From Peptococcaceae bacterium (GTDB lineage: Bacteria > Bacillota > Peptococcia > Peptococcales > Peptococcaceae): a stretch of DNA of 64,000 nucleotides. Under the pieces are notes generated by a model. It did not search any database and was not told the DNA's origin. It worked only from the letters and a program-made list of their open reading frames with translations. Shown here piece by piece: positions 15,964-25,272 of this stretch. The DNA is taken from NCBI GenBank assembly GCA_900759105.1, contig CAAETY010000145.1, forward strand, positions 62,001-126,000, in the 5' to 3' direction. The first letter of the stretch is position 1. Every line of letters starts with the position of its first letter. The position numbers were made by a program, and so were the translations under genes.

Positions 15964-17448
15964 ATGTCTACTGAAGCTGCTCAAGGAAAAAGAAGCCCGT
16001 GGTACATTTTTCACGTTGTAGTATTTTTATTGATTACTTTCGGTTTTGGTTACCTACCAACCTTTGCCATGATTACCCCATTGGGGATGAAGGTTCTCGG
16101 TGCATTCTTAGGTGCTGTTTACGGTTGGTTGTTTATTGCTTTGGACTGGCCAAGCTTAATTGCGTTGCTGGCATTGGGGATTTCCGGCTTTGCCGAAACG
16201 ACCCATGAACTGTTTATTTCCGGTTGGACCTTCCAATCTGTATCGCAATCATTATTATCCTACATGTTTGCCGAAGCCATCGCTGCCACCGCGTTTACTT
16301 CCTATATTGCAAACCGCTTAATGTCCGTAAAGGCCTTTAACGGCAGACCGTTTGTAATGATGGCAGGGATTCTCTTCGCTGCTGCACTCATGTTCCTCTT
16401 GCACTGCGGCTTGGCCGGGCTCTTTCTGCTCTGGAGCTTGATGGGAACCATCGCCAAATATGCAGGCTTGCCAAAGAACAACAAGTTTAATGCCTTTATG
16501 ATTCCATCCATTTTGGTTATGTTCATCTTGGCGAACTTTATCTTCCCATTCAACCCGGGTTCTATTGTTCAAATCAACTTCTTTACCCAAGGGATGTCAC
16601 AAATTGACCCTAACATCACCGTTCCATTCGTTGGCTGAATTGTATGGTGGATTGTTTTCACCCTTGCTTACATCGTTGCATGGCTACTGTTCGGTAAATT
16701 CGTATTACGTTTGAAATTCCCTGAAATCGAAGCCGTTGGTGATGAAATCGCTAAAATTAGCGGCACAAAGCAAAAGATGACCACTGACCAACGATTTGGC
16801 TTGATTGTATTGCTAGGCTTCATTGCCGGTATGATTTTGCCTAACTTCATGCCAAAGGAATGGGTTTTGACCCAATTATTAAACAGCCTCGGCTTGACCG
16901 GTATGCTCGTATTGAGCTTGTGCGTCATGTGTGCTTACCAAAAGAAGGACGGCAAACCATTTATCACCATGCAAAGTGTTTCCAAGGGGATCGTTTGGAA
17001 CATTATCTGGCTCTTGGTTGCTACTGAACCATTGGCAACAGCCTTCAACGCAAAGGAATGTGGGATCATGCCTTCCATCATGGCTGTTATTACCCCAATC
17101 CTGACACACATGTCCTCTGTAGCCTTCCTTGTTGCCGCACTCGTTGTACTCGGCTTGGTTACTCAGGTTGTCCACAACTTCGTGCTCATGGTTGTATTTA
17201 TCCCATTATTGTGCCCATTGTACGCGCAAATGGGTGGCAACCCTTACGTTCTCCTCGTTGGCTTGGTACTCGTCTTGAGTATGGCACTCGCTACACCGGC
17301 AGCAAGCTACACCTCAGCATTGATGTTTGGTGAACCGTCTATGGACAAAAAATCAGCGTATATCCAAGGCTTTGCCCACTTCGCCTTCTCGCTGGTACTG
17401 TTCTTCGTCGTTGGCATGCCACTTGCTTACCTTTGCTTCCCATATTAA
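15964..17448 (+). pseudogene. DASS/ArsB-NhaD superfamily transporter interrupted by an in-frame TGA
   Basis: One reading frame runs from ATG at 15964 (AGAGAGGTG upstream) to TAA at 17448, broken only by TGA at 16636-16638. Translation before it ends ITVPFVG and continues IVWWIVFTLAYIVAWLLFGKF after it. Counting the stop position, the frame is 494 codons long, a normal length for these transporters, with hydrophobic helices on both sides and a paired re-entrant-like region. TGA is one base from TGG (Trp). It may be a fresh nonsense mutation, a sequencing error, or readthrough. Its relative lies on the other side of the sulfotransferase, so the pair probably handled related organic anions or sulfate. 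Confidence 0.8.
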
Positions 17449-17500
17449 TTCACTCATTGTCGCCCATTTATTATTGAAGGAACAACACCTTTTAAGAAAA

Positions 17501-17536
17501 CAAGGCTATCACCTTTGCGTGATAGCCTTGTTTTTT
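17501..17536 (+). terminator. Terminator of second DASS transporter
   Basis: A perfect 12-bp stem CAAGGCTATCAC / GTGATAGCCTTG with a six-base loop and six T. Confidence 0.92.
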
Positions 17537-17828
17537 GCGCCCTTTATTTTGCACCCACCGTTCTTGTCTTGATTCGCCAATGTCTTTTGCGCTGCTATTA
17601 CAGGTTCCTATGTGCCTATCTTTGCGTGCGCCCTTACCACATTCTAAACTATCACTCACAGCCATTCGAGTAGCCTCTCTCGCAGTCTCTATGCTCGCCA
17701 AGGGCTACCCTTCCGTCAACAAATGCTTGTACTATTTGCGCAAAAATCATCCTCTTACACGCAATATAAATCCATGCCATACACGTCAATAAAGTGCCAT
17801 TACCGCGCCCTATATGTTTATCAACGTA
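17537..17828. other. Intergenic stretch between convergent terminators
   Basis: I see no gene, RNA or clear repeat here. Short ORFs on the minus strand lack ribosome binding sites and recognisable motifs. Confidence 0.5.
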
Positions 17829-17880
17829 CAAAAAATAGCCTGTTGCATAAACGATTGTTCGTCTACGCAACAGGCTATTT
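17829..17880 (-). terminator. Terminator of nuo operon
   Basis: AAATAGCCTGTTGC and GCAACAGGCTATTT form a 14-bp stem; a six-base T-run follows on the minus strand, just past nuoN. Confidence 0.9.
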
Positions 17881-17892
17881 TATTGTATGTAC

Positions 17893-19332
17893 TTAAATCA
17901 AAATCATGCTGCTAAGTGCGTTAAAGCCGGCTTCTACCATTGGGTTAAAGAAGAGGCCCATTGCGATACTCGCAATCATGCACACTGCCAATGCAAGCTT
18001 AATGCCCCATGGGCATTTGATGGCTTCCATGTCTGCATCTTCTGGAATTGGTGCGAAGTAGCATTCGCGTACCAAGCGGAGATAGTAGTAAACAGAAACC
18101 ATGCTAAAGAGCAAGGCTACGATAGCAAGCACGAGGTAACCGGATTTGATACCGGCGGTGAAGATCATAAACTTCCCGATAAAGCCCCCGGTTGGTGGCA
18201 AGCCACCCAAGGAAATCATAAAGATGAACAAGGCTGCCGCAATCAACGGGGAGCGTTTACTCATCCCTACGTATTTCTTCATGTCGGTGGAGCCGGTTGC
18301 CAATTCCACTTGGGTCGCTGCGATAAACGCACCGATGTTGGCAAAGGCATAGGCTGATACATAGAAGCAAATTGCTACAATCCCAAAGGTGTTGGCAGCT
18401 GCCACTGCAAAGAGCAGATACCCAACCTGTGCAATGGAGGAGTATGCCAGCATACGCTTGATGTCACGCTGTGGAATCGCCACAAGGTTCCCAAAGATGA
18501 TGGAAAGTATCGCAAGTGCCAATACAATTGGCAGCCAGCTTTGTGCATAGTATGGGAAGAAGTTAAAGAGCAAACGACAGAATACGCCGAGGGTAGCCAC
18601 CTTTGCCCCCACTGCGAGGAAGCCTGCAATCGGTGTTGGTGCCCCTTGGTAGATGTCCGGTGCCCACATGTGGAATGGTACGGCACTGAACTTATAGGCA
18701 AAACCGGATAAGAAGAAGATTAAGCCCATAACCATCATGGGACTTTCGGAGAACAGGTGAATGTTTTGGCTCATTTCAACGAATATGGTCGTTTCGGTGA
18801 AGCCATAAATCAAGCTCATCCCATAGAGCATGACAGCGGAGCTCAATGCGCTCAGTACGAGGTATTTCAAGCCTGCTTCGGTTGCAAGGGCATTGTGACG
18901 GTCAAAGCCGATGAGCACGATAAAGCTCATGGTCATGAGTTCAATCCCTACGAAGAGAGTTACCAAATCACCGGCAGCGGTAAAGTTCATCATGCCAAGA
19001 GTTGCAAAGGAAACGAGCATGTAGTATTCAGGTTCGTTCAAGCCTTTTCTATCTACAAATTCTCTGCTTGCAAGGCAAATCAAAATCGCACAAACCACAA
19101 TCAATTCCTTGAAGAAGAGACTGTAATTGTCGGTATAGTACATCCCGCTGAATACGACCGGAACCGGTGGCTTATTGAACCAGCCAACAAGGCCCGCAAT
19201 CACCAAGCCAACGATGGTGATTTCGTTGTATGGTACTTTTGCATCTTTCTTTGTCACCAATTTCGCCAAAAGGAGGATCAGCCCAAGGCAAAATACCAAC
19301 AATTCCATTAAAATTGCTTGAAGTGTCAGCAT
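17893..19332 (-). CDS. nuoN: NADH-quinone oxidoreductase subunit N (complex I antiporter-like)
   Basis: The 479-aa polytopic membrane protein has about 14 helices and the Mrp-antiporter-like proton-translocation core. Landmarks are SREFVDRKGLNEPEYYMLVSFATLGMMNFTAAGDLVTLFVGIELMTMS with the conserved Glu, KLSAVPFH-type KFSAVPFHMWAPDIYQGAPTP, and QRDIKRMLAYSSIAQVGY with the key Lys. NuoN is one of three antiporter-like subunits of the membrane arm. It is the last gene of the operon and shares one base with the end of nuoM (TAATG). Confidence 0.95.
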   Translation of the reverse strand: MLTLQAILMELLVFCLGLILLLAKLVTKKDAKVPYNEITIVGLVIAGLVGWFNKPPVPVVFSGMYYTDNYSLFFKELIVVCAILICLASREFVDRKGLNEPEYYMLVSFATLGMMNFTAAGDLVTLFVGIELMTMSFIVLIGFDRHNALATEAGLKYLVLSALSSAVMLYGMSLIYGFTETTIFVEMSQNIHLFSESPMMVMGLIFFLSGFAYKFSAVPFHMWAPDIYQGAPTPIAGFLAVGAKVATLGVFCRLLFNFFPYYAQSWLPIVLALAILSIIFGNLVAIPQRDIKRMLAYSSIAQVGYLLFAVAAANTFGIVAICFYVSAYAFANIGAFIAATQVELATGSTDMKKYVGMSKRSPLIAAALFIFMISLGGLPPTGGFIGKFMIFTAGIKSGYLVLAIVALLFSMVSVYYYLRLVRECYFAPIPEDADMEAIKCPWGIKLALAVCMIASIAMGLFFNPMVEAGFNALSSMILI

Positions 19333-20870
19333 TAGAAGATCCCTCCAATCACATGAGATTCGATTGCGTCAACGATTGGTGCCACACCGGATTCAATCAT
19401 CATACCGATGCCGTGTGGGAAGGTCCCAAAGACAAAGAGCGCAACCACGAGTACACATGGCCCAACAAGATAGATACCGTGAATGTCATGGAGCTTGTCC
19501 CATTTTGGATTGCGAGGACCAAAGAATGCAATACGCAACGCACGCAAGCAATAGGTTGCGGTAATAACAATCCCACTGATTGCAACAACCGCCATCGCAC
19601 GATAGCTGATGAAACCAAGAATTACCTTATCACAGGTAAAGGAGCCCATGAAGATAAGGAATTCAGCCACAAAGTTGAACATCCCAGGAAGCCCCAAGCA
19701 AGCGAATGCTGCAAGTGCAAAGAGCACGCTTGCCTTTGGCATTTGCTTTGCCAAGCCGCCAAAGGCGGTGATGTCGCGGGTGCCTGCTTCGTGGTAGATG
19801 TAACCGATGACACTAAAGAAGAGACCCATCATCAGGCCGTGTGCCACCATTTGGCTGACAGCCCCGGAGAGACTCATGAGGTTCAAGGTGGATACACCGA
19901 GCAGGATGTAACCCATGTGGCTCACGCAGGCATAACCAACGAAGAGCTTCATGTCTTTTTGAACCATTGCAATGAATGCACCGTAGATGATGTTAATCAT
20001 ACAGAGGAGACCAATCACCGGTGCCCAGTATTGTGCACCTTCAGGGAAATAGCTGACAGCGCAACGAATCAGACCGTAGGCACCGAGCTTAACGATAACC
20101 CCTGCGTGAAGCATGGATACGGCAGTTGGTGCTGCAGCGTAACCAAGTGGAGACCAGGTATGGAATGGGAACATCTTAACAAGGAAGCCGAAGCCCAATG
20201 CCAAGAAGCCATATGCAAAGATTTGGAAATCGGTTCCGTAAGCCACTGTTGCCAATTCAGGCATGTTGAGGGTGAGGTAACCGAGGTTTTCCGGTGAAGA
20301 AGCGTAGAGGTACATCCCAATGATGCCAACCAATACGAATACAGAACCAATGAGCAGGTAAAGCACCAGCTTCATGGCTGCATAGTCCTTACGAACAGAA
20401 CCCCAAACCCCAACGAGGGTGTACATTGGTACGAGGGCCAATTCGAAGAAGATGTAGAAGAACAAGAGGTTTTGGGAGGCGAATACGCCGTATACCCCAC
20501 AAACCAAGATCATCAAGAACACAAAGAATTCTTTGGTGCGTTCGTTCATATCATAGGAAATGCATGAACCCGCAAAGATAATCAAGCTGTTTAAGAGCAT
20601 CAACGGTGCGCTAATCCCATCCACACCCATGATGTAGTTGATGCCAAGGAATTCAGAGCAGGTGATGTTTTCGACAAATTGCAAGCCGCCATCACTGACA
20701 CTGTATTGTGTGAACATGAACAGTGTCAACACGAGGTTCATACCCATAAAGCCAATGACTGTTTTCTTAATCAAATCAACACTGTCAGATGGGATGAACA
20801 ACACCACGATTGCGCAAATAATTGGCATCAGGGTAATCAGCGACAGAATTGGAAATCCTAAGCTATTCAT
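19332..20870 (-). CDS. nuoM: NADH-quinone oxidoreductase subunit M
   Basis: The 512-aa antiporter-like subunit has the family signatures FFIFFELALVPMYTLVG-type (YIFFELALVPMYTLVGVWG), LVKMFPFHTWSPLGYAAAPTAVSMLHAGVIVKLGAYGLIR, and QKDMKLFVGYACVSHMGYILLG. The conserved Glu in helix 5 and Lys residues of the half-channels are present. It lies three bases after nuoL and overlaps nuoN by one base, consistent with stoichiometric synthesis. Role: one of the ion-pumping modules in the membrane arm of complex I. Confidence 0.96.
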   Translation of the reverse strand: MNSLGFPILSLITLMPIICAIVVLFIPSDSVDLIKKTVIGFMGMNLVLTLFMFTQYSVSDGGLQFVENITCSEFLGINYIMGVDGISAPLMLLNSLIIFAGSCISYDMNERTKEFFVFLMILVCGVYGVFASQNLLFFYIFFELALVPMYTLVGVWGSVRKDYAAMKLVLYLLIGSVFVLVGIIGMYLYASSPENLGYLTLNMPELATVAYGTDFQIFAYGFLALGFGFLVKMFPFHTWSPLGYAAAPTAVSMLHAGVIVKLGAYGLIRCAVSYFPEGAQYWAPVIGLLCMINIIYGAFIAMVQKDMKLFVGYACVSHMGYILLGVSTLNLMSLSGAVSQMVAHGLMMGLFFSVIGYIYHEAGTRDITAFGGLAKQMPKASVLFALAAFACLGLPGMFNFVAEFLIFMGSFTCDKVILGFISYRAMAVVAISGIVITATYCLRALRIAFFGPRNPKWDKLHDIHGIYLVGPCVLVVALFVFGTFPHGIGMMIESGVAPIVDAIESHVIGGIF

Positions 20871-20873
20871 TGA

Positions 20874-22745
20874 TTACATCCCTCCTAACATTGGCATGGC
20901 TTGCCACAATACCATCACAAGAACTGCAAAGAACATAACCAATGCGTAGGTTTGCAGGTTCCCGGTTTCGGTTTTGCGTAGCTTTGCCCCAAGCCATTTG
21001 GTTGCATTAGCCACACAATCGAGGAAGCCGTCGATGATGTAGGTATCCACCCATTTACAAGCATAAGAGAAGCTCATAACGAGCATGTCGAAAATCCATT
21101 GGTAGATTTCGTCAATATAGAAACGATTAGCGAGCACACCGTATACAGGACCGCTGGCTTTGGCAATCTTTGCAGGATCGATGCTCTTCTTGTAGTACAT
21201 GAGGTACGCCAAGAAAATGCCGGCGAGTGCCAATGCAGTGGACAGGAAGATAACAAACCAGTTTGCTTCCGGATGATGCGCTTCACCATAGAATACGTAG
21301 GAAGCATAGCCGTTATGCATGAATGGTGCACCGACAAAGCCGGAGAAGATAGCAAAGAATGCAAGGATAATTAACGGAACGGTCATCACCTTTGGAGATT
21401 CATGCAAATGTCTGTCGGCATCGGTATGGTTTTCACCAAAGAAGGTACGGAAAATCAAGCGGAACATATAGAACGCTGTCATGAAGGCAACCAATTCAGC
21501 AAGAATAAAGTAGCCGTAGTGACCGCTGGTATATGCTACGGTGATAATTTCGTCCTTGGACCAGAAGCCTGCCAATGGGAAAATCCCGGCAAGTGCCAAG
21601 GAACCAATAATGAAGGTAACGGTGGTCACCGGCATATATTTGCGAAGACCGCCCATTTTTGCCATGTCGTTGGAACCGACACAGTGAATCACAGACCCTG
21701 CACCGAGGAAGAGGAGCGCTTTGAAGAATGCGTGGGTTCCCAAGTGGAAGGTTGCGGCGGTAATGGTGCCAAGACCGATTGCCATCACCATGTAGCCCAG
21801 CTGACTCATGGTAGAGAATGCAAGAACACGCTTGATGTCGTTGTTAACGAGTGCCATGCAAGCTGCGAAGATTGCCGTGAAGCCACCAACGAAGGTGATG
21901 ACATTGAGTACCAATTCAGAGCTGGAGAACAACGCAAATTGACGCGCCAAGAGATATACCCCGGCAGCAACCATGGTTGCCGCGTGAATCAACGCACTGA
22001 CAGGGGTAGGGCCTTCCATCGCATCAGGGAGCCATACATGGAGTGGGAATTGAGCGGATTTACCAATCGGCCCAACAAACACGAGCAAGCCCATGATGGC
22101 TACGAGGGTTTTGTTGCCGTAGGCGGGAATGAGTGTGGAGAGCTCGGTAAAGTTGAAGGTGCCAAATACAGCAAAAATCAAGAAGAACCCGAGCATAAAC
22201 CCAAAGTCTGCCAAACGGTTAAAGAGGAATGCCTTTTGGCTCGCACGTGCAGCACTGTCGGTATCGTAGTAATAGCCGATGAGCAAATAGGAGCACAAAC
22301 CAACCAATTCCCATCCAAAGAAGATGAAAAAATAGTTGTTGCTGACAACCAAAAGCAGCATAGAAAATACGAATAAAGCAAGATAGCTAAAGAAACGTGG
22401 TGTGCCCGGATCACCGTGCATGTAGCCGATGGAGTACACCCCAACGAGTGTTGCTACCAACATTACTACAAAGAGCATGGTAGCGGTGAGTGGGTCAATG
22501 AGTACGCCACATTCAATCACAAAGTCACCGATTCTCAACCATTCTACACCATATTCAATTGGGTTGGTCATGGTTGCCGCGCCACCGAGCACTTCAATGC
22601 CGATACCGGTTGCAAGAATCAGGTTTGCAACGAAGGCAGCCAAGACAATCCCGATGGTCACGTTTTTACTACGACCGGTAAAAAGCCCGGTCACAACGAA
22701 GGCAAGCAGAGGCAAAATTGGCATAAGCCAAGCTAATTGTGTCAT
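20874..22745 (-). CDS. nuoL: NADH-quinone oxidoreductase subunit L
   Basis: The 623-aa protein is the distal antiporter-like subunit with the long lateral C-terminal helix. Recognised segments are FFIFFGWELVGLCSYLLIGYYYD, FNRLADFGFMLG, GPIGKSAQFPLHVWLPDAMEGPTPVSALIHAATMVAAGVYLLAR, and NDIKRVLAFSTMSQLGYMVMAIG. A C-terminal segment with FYIDEIYQWIFDMLV is typical. nuoL precedes nuoM by three bases. Length and order match complex I operons in other bacteria. Confidence 0.97.
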   Translation of the reverse strand: MTQLAWLMPILPLLAFVVTGLFTGRSKNVTIGIVLAAFVANLILATGIGIEVLGGAATMTNPIEYGVEWLRIGDFVIECGVLIDPLTATMLFVVMLVATLVGVYSIGYMHGDPGTPRFFSYLALFVFSMLLLVVSNNYFFIFFGWELVGLCSYLLIGYYYDTDSAARASQKAFLFNRLADFGFMLGFFLIFAVFGTFNFTELSTLIPAYGNKTLVAIMGLLVFVGPIGKSAQFPLHVWLPDAMEGPTPVSALIHAATMVAAGVYLLARQFALFSSSELVLNVITFVGGFTAIFAACMALVNNDIKRVLAFSTMSQLGYMVMAIGLGTITAATFHLGTHAFFKALLFLGAGSVIHCVGSNDMAKMGGLRKYMPVTTVTFIIGSLALAGIFPLAGFWSKDEIITVAYTSGHYGYFILAELVAFMTAFYMFRLIFRTFFGENHTDADRHLHESPKVMTVPLIILAFFAIFSGFVGAPFMHNGYASYVFYGEAHHPEANWFVIFLSTALALAGIFLAYLMYYKKSIDPAKIAKASGPVYGVLANRFYIDEIYQWIFDMLVMSFSYACKWVDTYIIDGFLDCVANATKWLGAKLRKTETGNLQTYALVMFFAVLVMVLWQAMPMLGGM

Positions 22746-22761
22746 GATGTCTCTACCCCCC

Positions 22762-23073
22762 TTACCACTTCAACCAGTTCATGGTTGCCACGTTGCTGTT
22801 CCCGTTTTCGCGGAAATGCTTGATAATGAGTGACAGCCCAACAGCAACTTCAGTTGCCGCTACAACAAATACAATCATAACAAAGGCATAGCCGTCCATC
22901 ACCTGAACGCCGATGAAACGGTTAAATGCCAACAGGTTAATGTTGACTGCGTTCAACATGAGTTCAACACCCATGATGATGGCAATTACATTGCGCTTTG
23001 CCAATGCATTAAAGAGGCCAATGGCAAACAAAAATGCTGCCAACAAAAGATAATGTGTCAGTCCGATTGTCAT
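22762..23073 (-). CDS. nuoK: NADH-quinone oxidoreductase subunit K
   Basis: The 103-aa protein has three transmembrane helices and the conserved MGVELMLNAVNINLLAFNRF segment, whose Glu is part of the central ion-conducting axis, and the FVMIVFVVAATEVAVGLSLII segment with the second conserved Glu. It overlaps nuoJ by four bases (ATGA), indicating translational coupling. Confidence 0.96.
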   Translation of the reverse strand: MTIGLTHYLLLAAFLFAIGLFNALAKRNVIAIIMGVELMLNAVNINLLAFNRFIGVQVMDGYAFVMIVFVVAATEVAVGLSLIIKHFRENGNSNVATMNWLKW

Positions 23074-23570
23074 CTACCATCATCCTCCTTCCCAATAACA
23101 ATGGCACCAATCATCCCAACGAGCAGGAGAATAGCGACCAATTCAACCGGTAACAAATAGGTTCCGAAGATTTCAATGCCCAACAATTGCATGAGGCTTG
23201 CATTGAGCTCTACCGGTGTTACCAATGGAATACTGCGAATAACAATGCTCATGATAATGGCAATCCCAATAGAGACAACCCCGGCACCAACGGCATTGCC
23301 GCTGAAGCGGTTGGTATTGTCGATATCACCGTGTGGGTGACGGGTCAAGAGAATTGCGAACAAAACCAAGATTGTAATTGCACCAACATAAACCATCAGC
23401 TGAACAACCGCAAAAAAGGAGAGCTGCAGGGTTGCATAAATTCCGGCCACCCCAATAAAGCAAAGAATCATGCTCAATGCACTGTAAAGAATGTTTTTAT
23501 TGGCAACCATCATCAACGCGCCAAAGATGACAACAAAGGCCATCGTATAAAACAACACTGGCGAGATCAT
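23070..23570 (-). CDS. nuoJ: NADH-quinone oxidoreductase subunit J
   Basis: This 166-aa membrane subunit has five predicted helices and the typical AVVQLMVYVGAITILVLFAILLT segment. It overlaps nuoI and nuoK by four bases each. NuoJ is part of the central hydrophobic region that links the quinone site to the antiporter modules. Confidence 0.94.
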   Translation of the reverse strand: MISPVLFYTMAFVVIFGALMMVANKNILYSALSMILCFIGVAGIYATLQLSFFAVVQLMVYVGAITILVLFAILLTRHPHGDIDNTNRFSGNAVGAGVVSIGIAIIMSIVIRSIPLVTPVELNASLMQLLGIEIFGTYLLPVELVAILLLVGMIGAIVIGKEDDGR

Positions 23571-24211
23571 TCCGTTGCCCCCTTTCCATCTTCAGCAGGC
23601 TTCACTGCTTCTACAACTTTCTTTTCTTCAGCCACTTCTTTGGCTTGTGCAGGCTTGACCGGTGTATCCGGTGCTGCTTGTGCACCGTTTGCCGGTTTTG
23701 CTTGCGGTTTTGCAGCAGGTGTTGGTCTTGGTGGCAATACCGGTTGAGGCATCCCTACCGGGTTCCCTTCCGGACGCTTCTTGTCCCAATAGTCCTTCTG
23801 CAATTTGTCGAAAGCCTCATTCATCTTATGAGGGGTTTCACTCAAGAAATCAATCTTGTTGCTTTCGTTGTGGTAACAAGCGATTTCAAAGTTGTTGGCA
23901 TTTTTCAATGCCTTGGTTGGACACGCTTCAATGCACATCCCACAGAACAGGCAATATTGTACTTCCATAATATAAGAAGTCACTACTTTTTTGCCTTCTT
24001 CATTTTTTTCGGTGCCCAATGTAATAACATGGTTAGGGCAAGCACGTTCGCACAACCCACAGCCAATGCATTTATCAACATCATAGTCGAAGAAGCCTTG
24101 ACTTGCCGGTGGGAGGTCAGGACGTTGTTCCGGCCACTGCTCGGTGATTTCTCTTTGAAATGCGTGTTTTGCGGTAACGGCTAAGCCTTTAATTAATCCA
24201 CTTCCGAACAT
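23567..24211 (-). CDS. nuoI: NADH-quinone oxidoreductase subunit I, with Pro/Ala-rich C-terminal tail
   Basis: Two ferredoxin-type [4Fe-4S] motifs are present: CIGCGLCERACP near residue 51 and CLFCGMCIEACP near residue 90. These hold clusters N6a and N6b, which carry electrons to NuoB. The core ends near residue 145. It is followed by about 65 residues rich in Pro, Ala and Lys (VLPPRPTPAAKPQAKPANG and on to a Glu/Lys-rich end), which most NuoI proteins lack. The gene overlaps nuoJ by four bases. The tail is low-complexity; it might contact an electron-input partner that replaces NuoEFG, which is speculation. Confidence 0.95.
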   Translation of the reverse strand: MFGSGLIKGLAVTAKHAFQREITEQWPEQRPDLPPASQGFFDYDVDKCIGCGLCERACPNHVITLGTEKNEEGKKVVTSYIMEVQYCLFCGMCIEACPTKALKNANNFEIACYHNESNKIDFLSETPHKMNEAFDKLQKDYWDKKRPEGNPVGMPQPVLPPRPTPAAKPQAKPANGAQAAPDTPVKPAQAKEVAEEKKVVEAVKPAEDGKGATE

Positions 24212-24222
24212 ACATCCACCTC

Positions 24223-25260
24223 CTATACAAAGAATTCAAGCGCCTTGATTACAACAGCGGTAATTACCATATTGGCAATTGCTACCGGAACCAAGACCTT
24301 CCAGTTCAAATCCATCATGTGGTCAATACGAACACGAGGGAATGTCCAACGTACCCACATGTTCAACAATACGATTAAATAGGTTTTTAAGAAGAGCCAC
24401 AACCAGCCCGGAAGGATTGGGCCGTCCCAACCACCGAGGAACAAGACAGCGGTCAACCAGCACATTGCAAAGAGGGCTACGTATTCACCCAAGTACATGA
24501 ATGCAAAACGCATCCCACTGTATTCGGTTTGATAACCGGCGGTCAATTCTTGTTCACCTTCAGGCAAGTCGAATGGCCCACGGTTAATTTCAGCAGTTGC
24601 TGCAATACTAAAAATCAAGAATGCCAACGGTTGACGGAAGATAAACCATCCATGTTCAATTTGGTTGTAGATGATGTCGTTAAAGTTCAAGCTCCCGGTA
24701 ATCATGACAATCCCAATAACGGAGAATACCAATGGGATTTCATAGCTTACCATCTGAGCTGCTGCACGCATCCCGCCGATGATGTTGTACTTATTGTTTG
24801 CCGCCCAACCACTCATCAACATAAAGAGGGTGGTCAATGCGCTGACAGCAAAGTAATACAGCAGGTCTACTTCGGAATTGTAGCAGGTCATCCCCTCACC
24901 CAAAGGCATGATGGCAAAAATCATCATGTTTGGAATAAAGATGGCAATCGGTACCAAATCGTACATCCATTTATTTGCGGCATCCGGTACAACGGAGTTC
25001 TTTCCGACCAGCTTCAGAATGTCCATAAAGAGCTGGAAGAGACCGAACGGACCGCAACGGTTTGGCCCTAAACGTTCTTGAATAAACCCGGAAATCTTAC
25101 GTTCCAAATAAACCAAGATGATAACGTTACATAACAGGAATATCAAAATGCCGATTGCGGCAACCACACGCATGGTCCAAAGCCCAGCTACGTGAGAGCC
25201 GCCCATAGACATGACCAAATTTACAATCCAACGGCCGATATCAATAAATAAACTGTTCAT
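24223..25260 (-). CDS. nuoH: NADH-quinone oxidoreductase subunit H
   Basis: The 345-aa membrane subunit forms part of the quinone-binding chamber. The signature ERKISGFIQERLGPNRCGPFGLFQLFMDILKLVGKN is at about residues 51-88, and INRGPFDLPEGEQELTAGYQTEYSGMRFAFMYLGEY at about 210-245 includes the conserved Glu/Asp residues. It starts 12 bp after nuoD ends. Confidence 0.97.
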   Translation of the reverse strand: MNSLFIDIGRWIVNLVMSMGGSHVAGLWTMRVVAAIGILIFLLCNVIILVYLERKISGFIQERLGPNRCGPFGLFQLFMDILKLVGKNSVVPDAANKWMYDLVPIAIFIPNMMIFAIMPLGEGMTCYNSEVDLLYYFAVSALTTLFMLMSGWAANNKYNIIGGMRAAAQMVSYEIPLVFSVIGIVMITGSLNFNDIIYNQIEHGWFIFRQPLAFLIFSIAATAEINRGPFDLPEGEQELTAGYQTEYSGMRFAFMYLGEYVALFAMCWLTAVLFLGGWDGPILPGWLWLFLKTYLIVLLNMWVRWTFPRVRIDHMMDLNWKVLVPVAIANMVITAVVIKALEFFV

Positions 25261-25272
25261 CCTTGTCCCCCC

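Noticed and set aside
16636..16680. Selenocysteine insertion at the TGA
   Set aside because: The only hairpin following the TGA is a 4-5 bp GGTG/CACC stem; transporters of this family are not known selenoproteins. A nonsense change from TGG is simpler.
17492..17870. Minus-strand ORFs as a transposase remnant
   Set aside because: No catalytic motif, no terminal repeats and no ribosome binding site; they overlap the terminators of both neighbouring operons.
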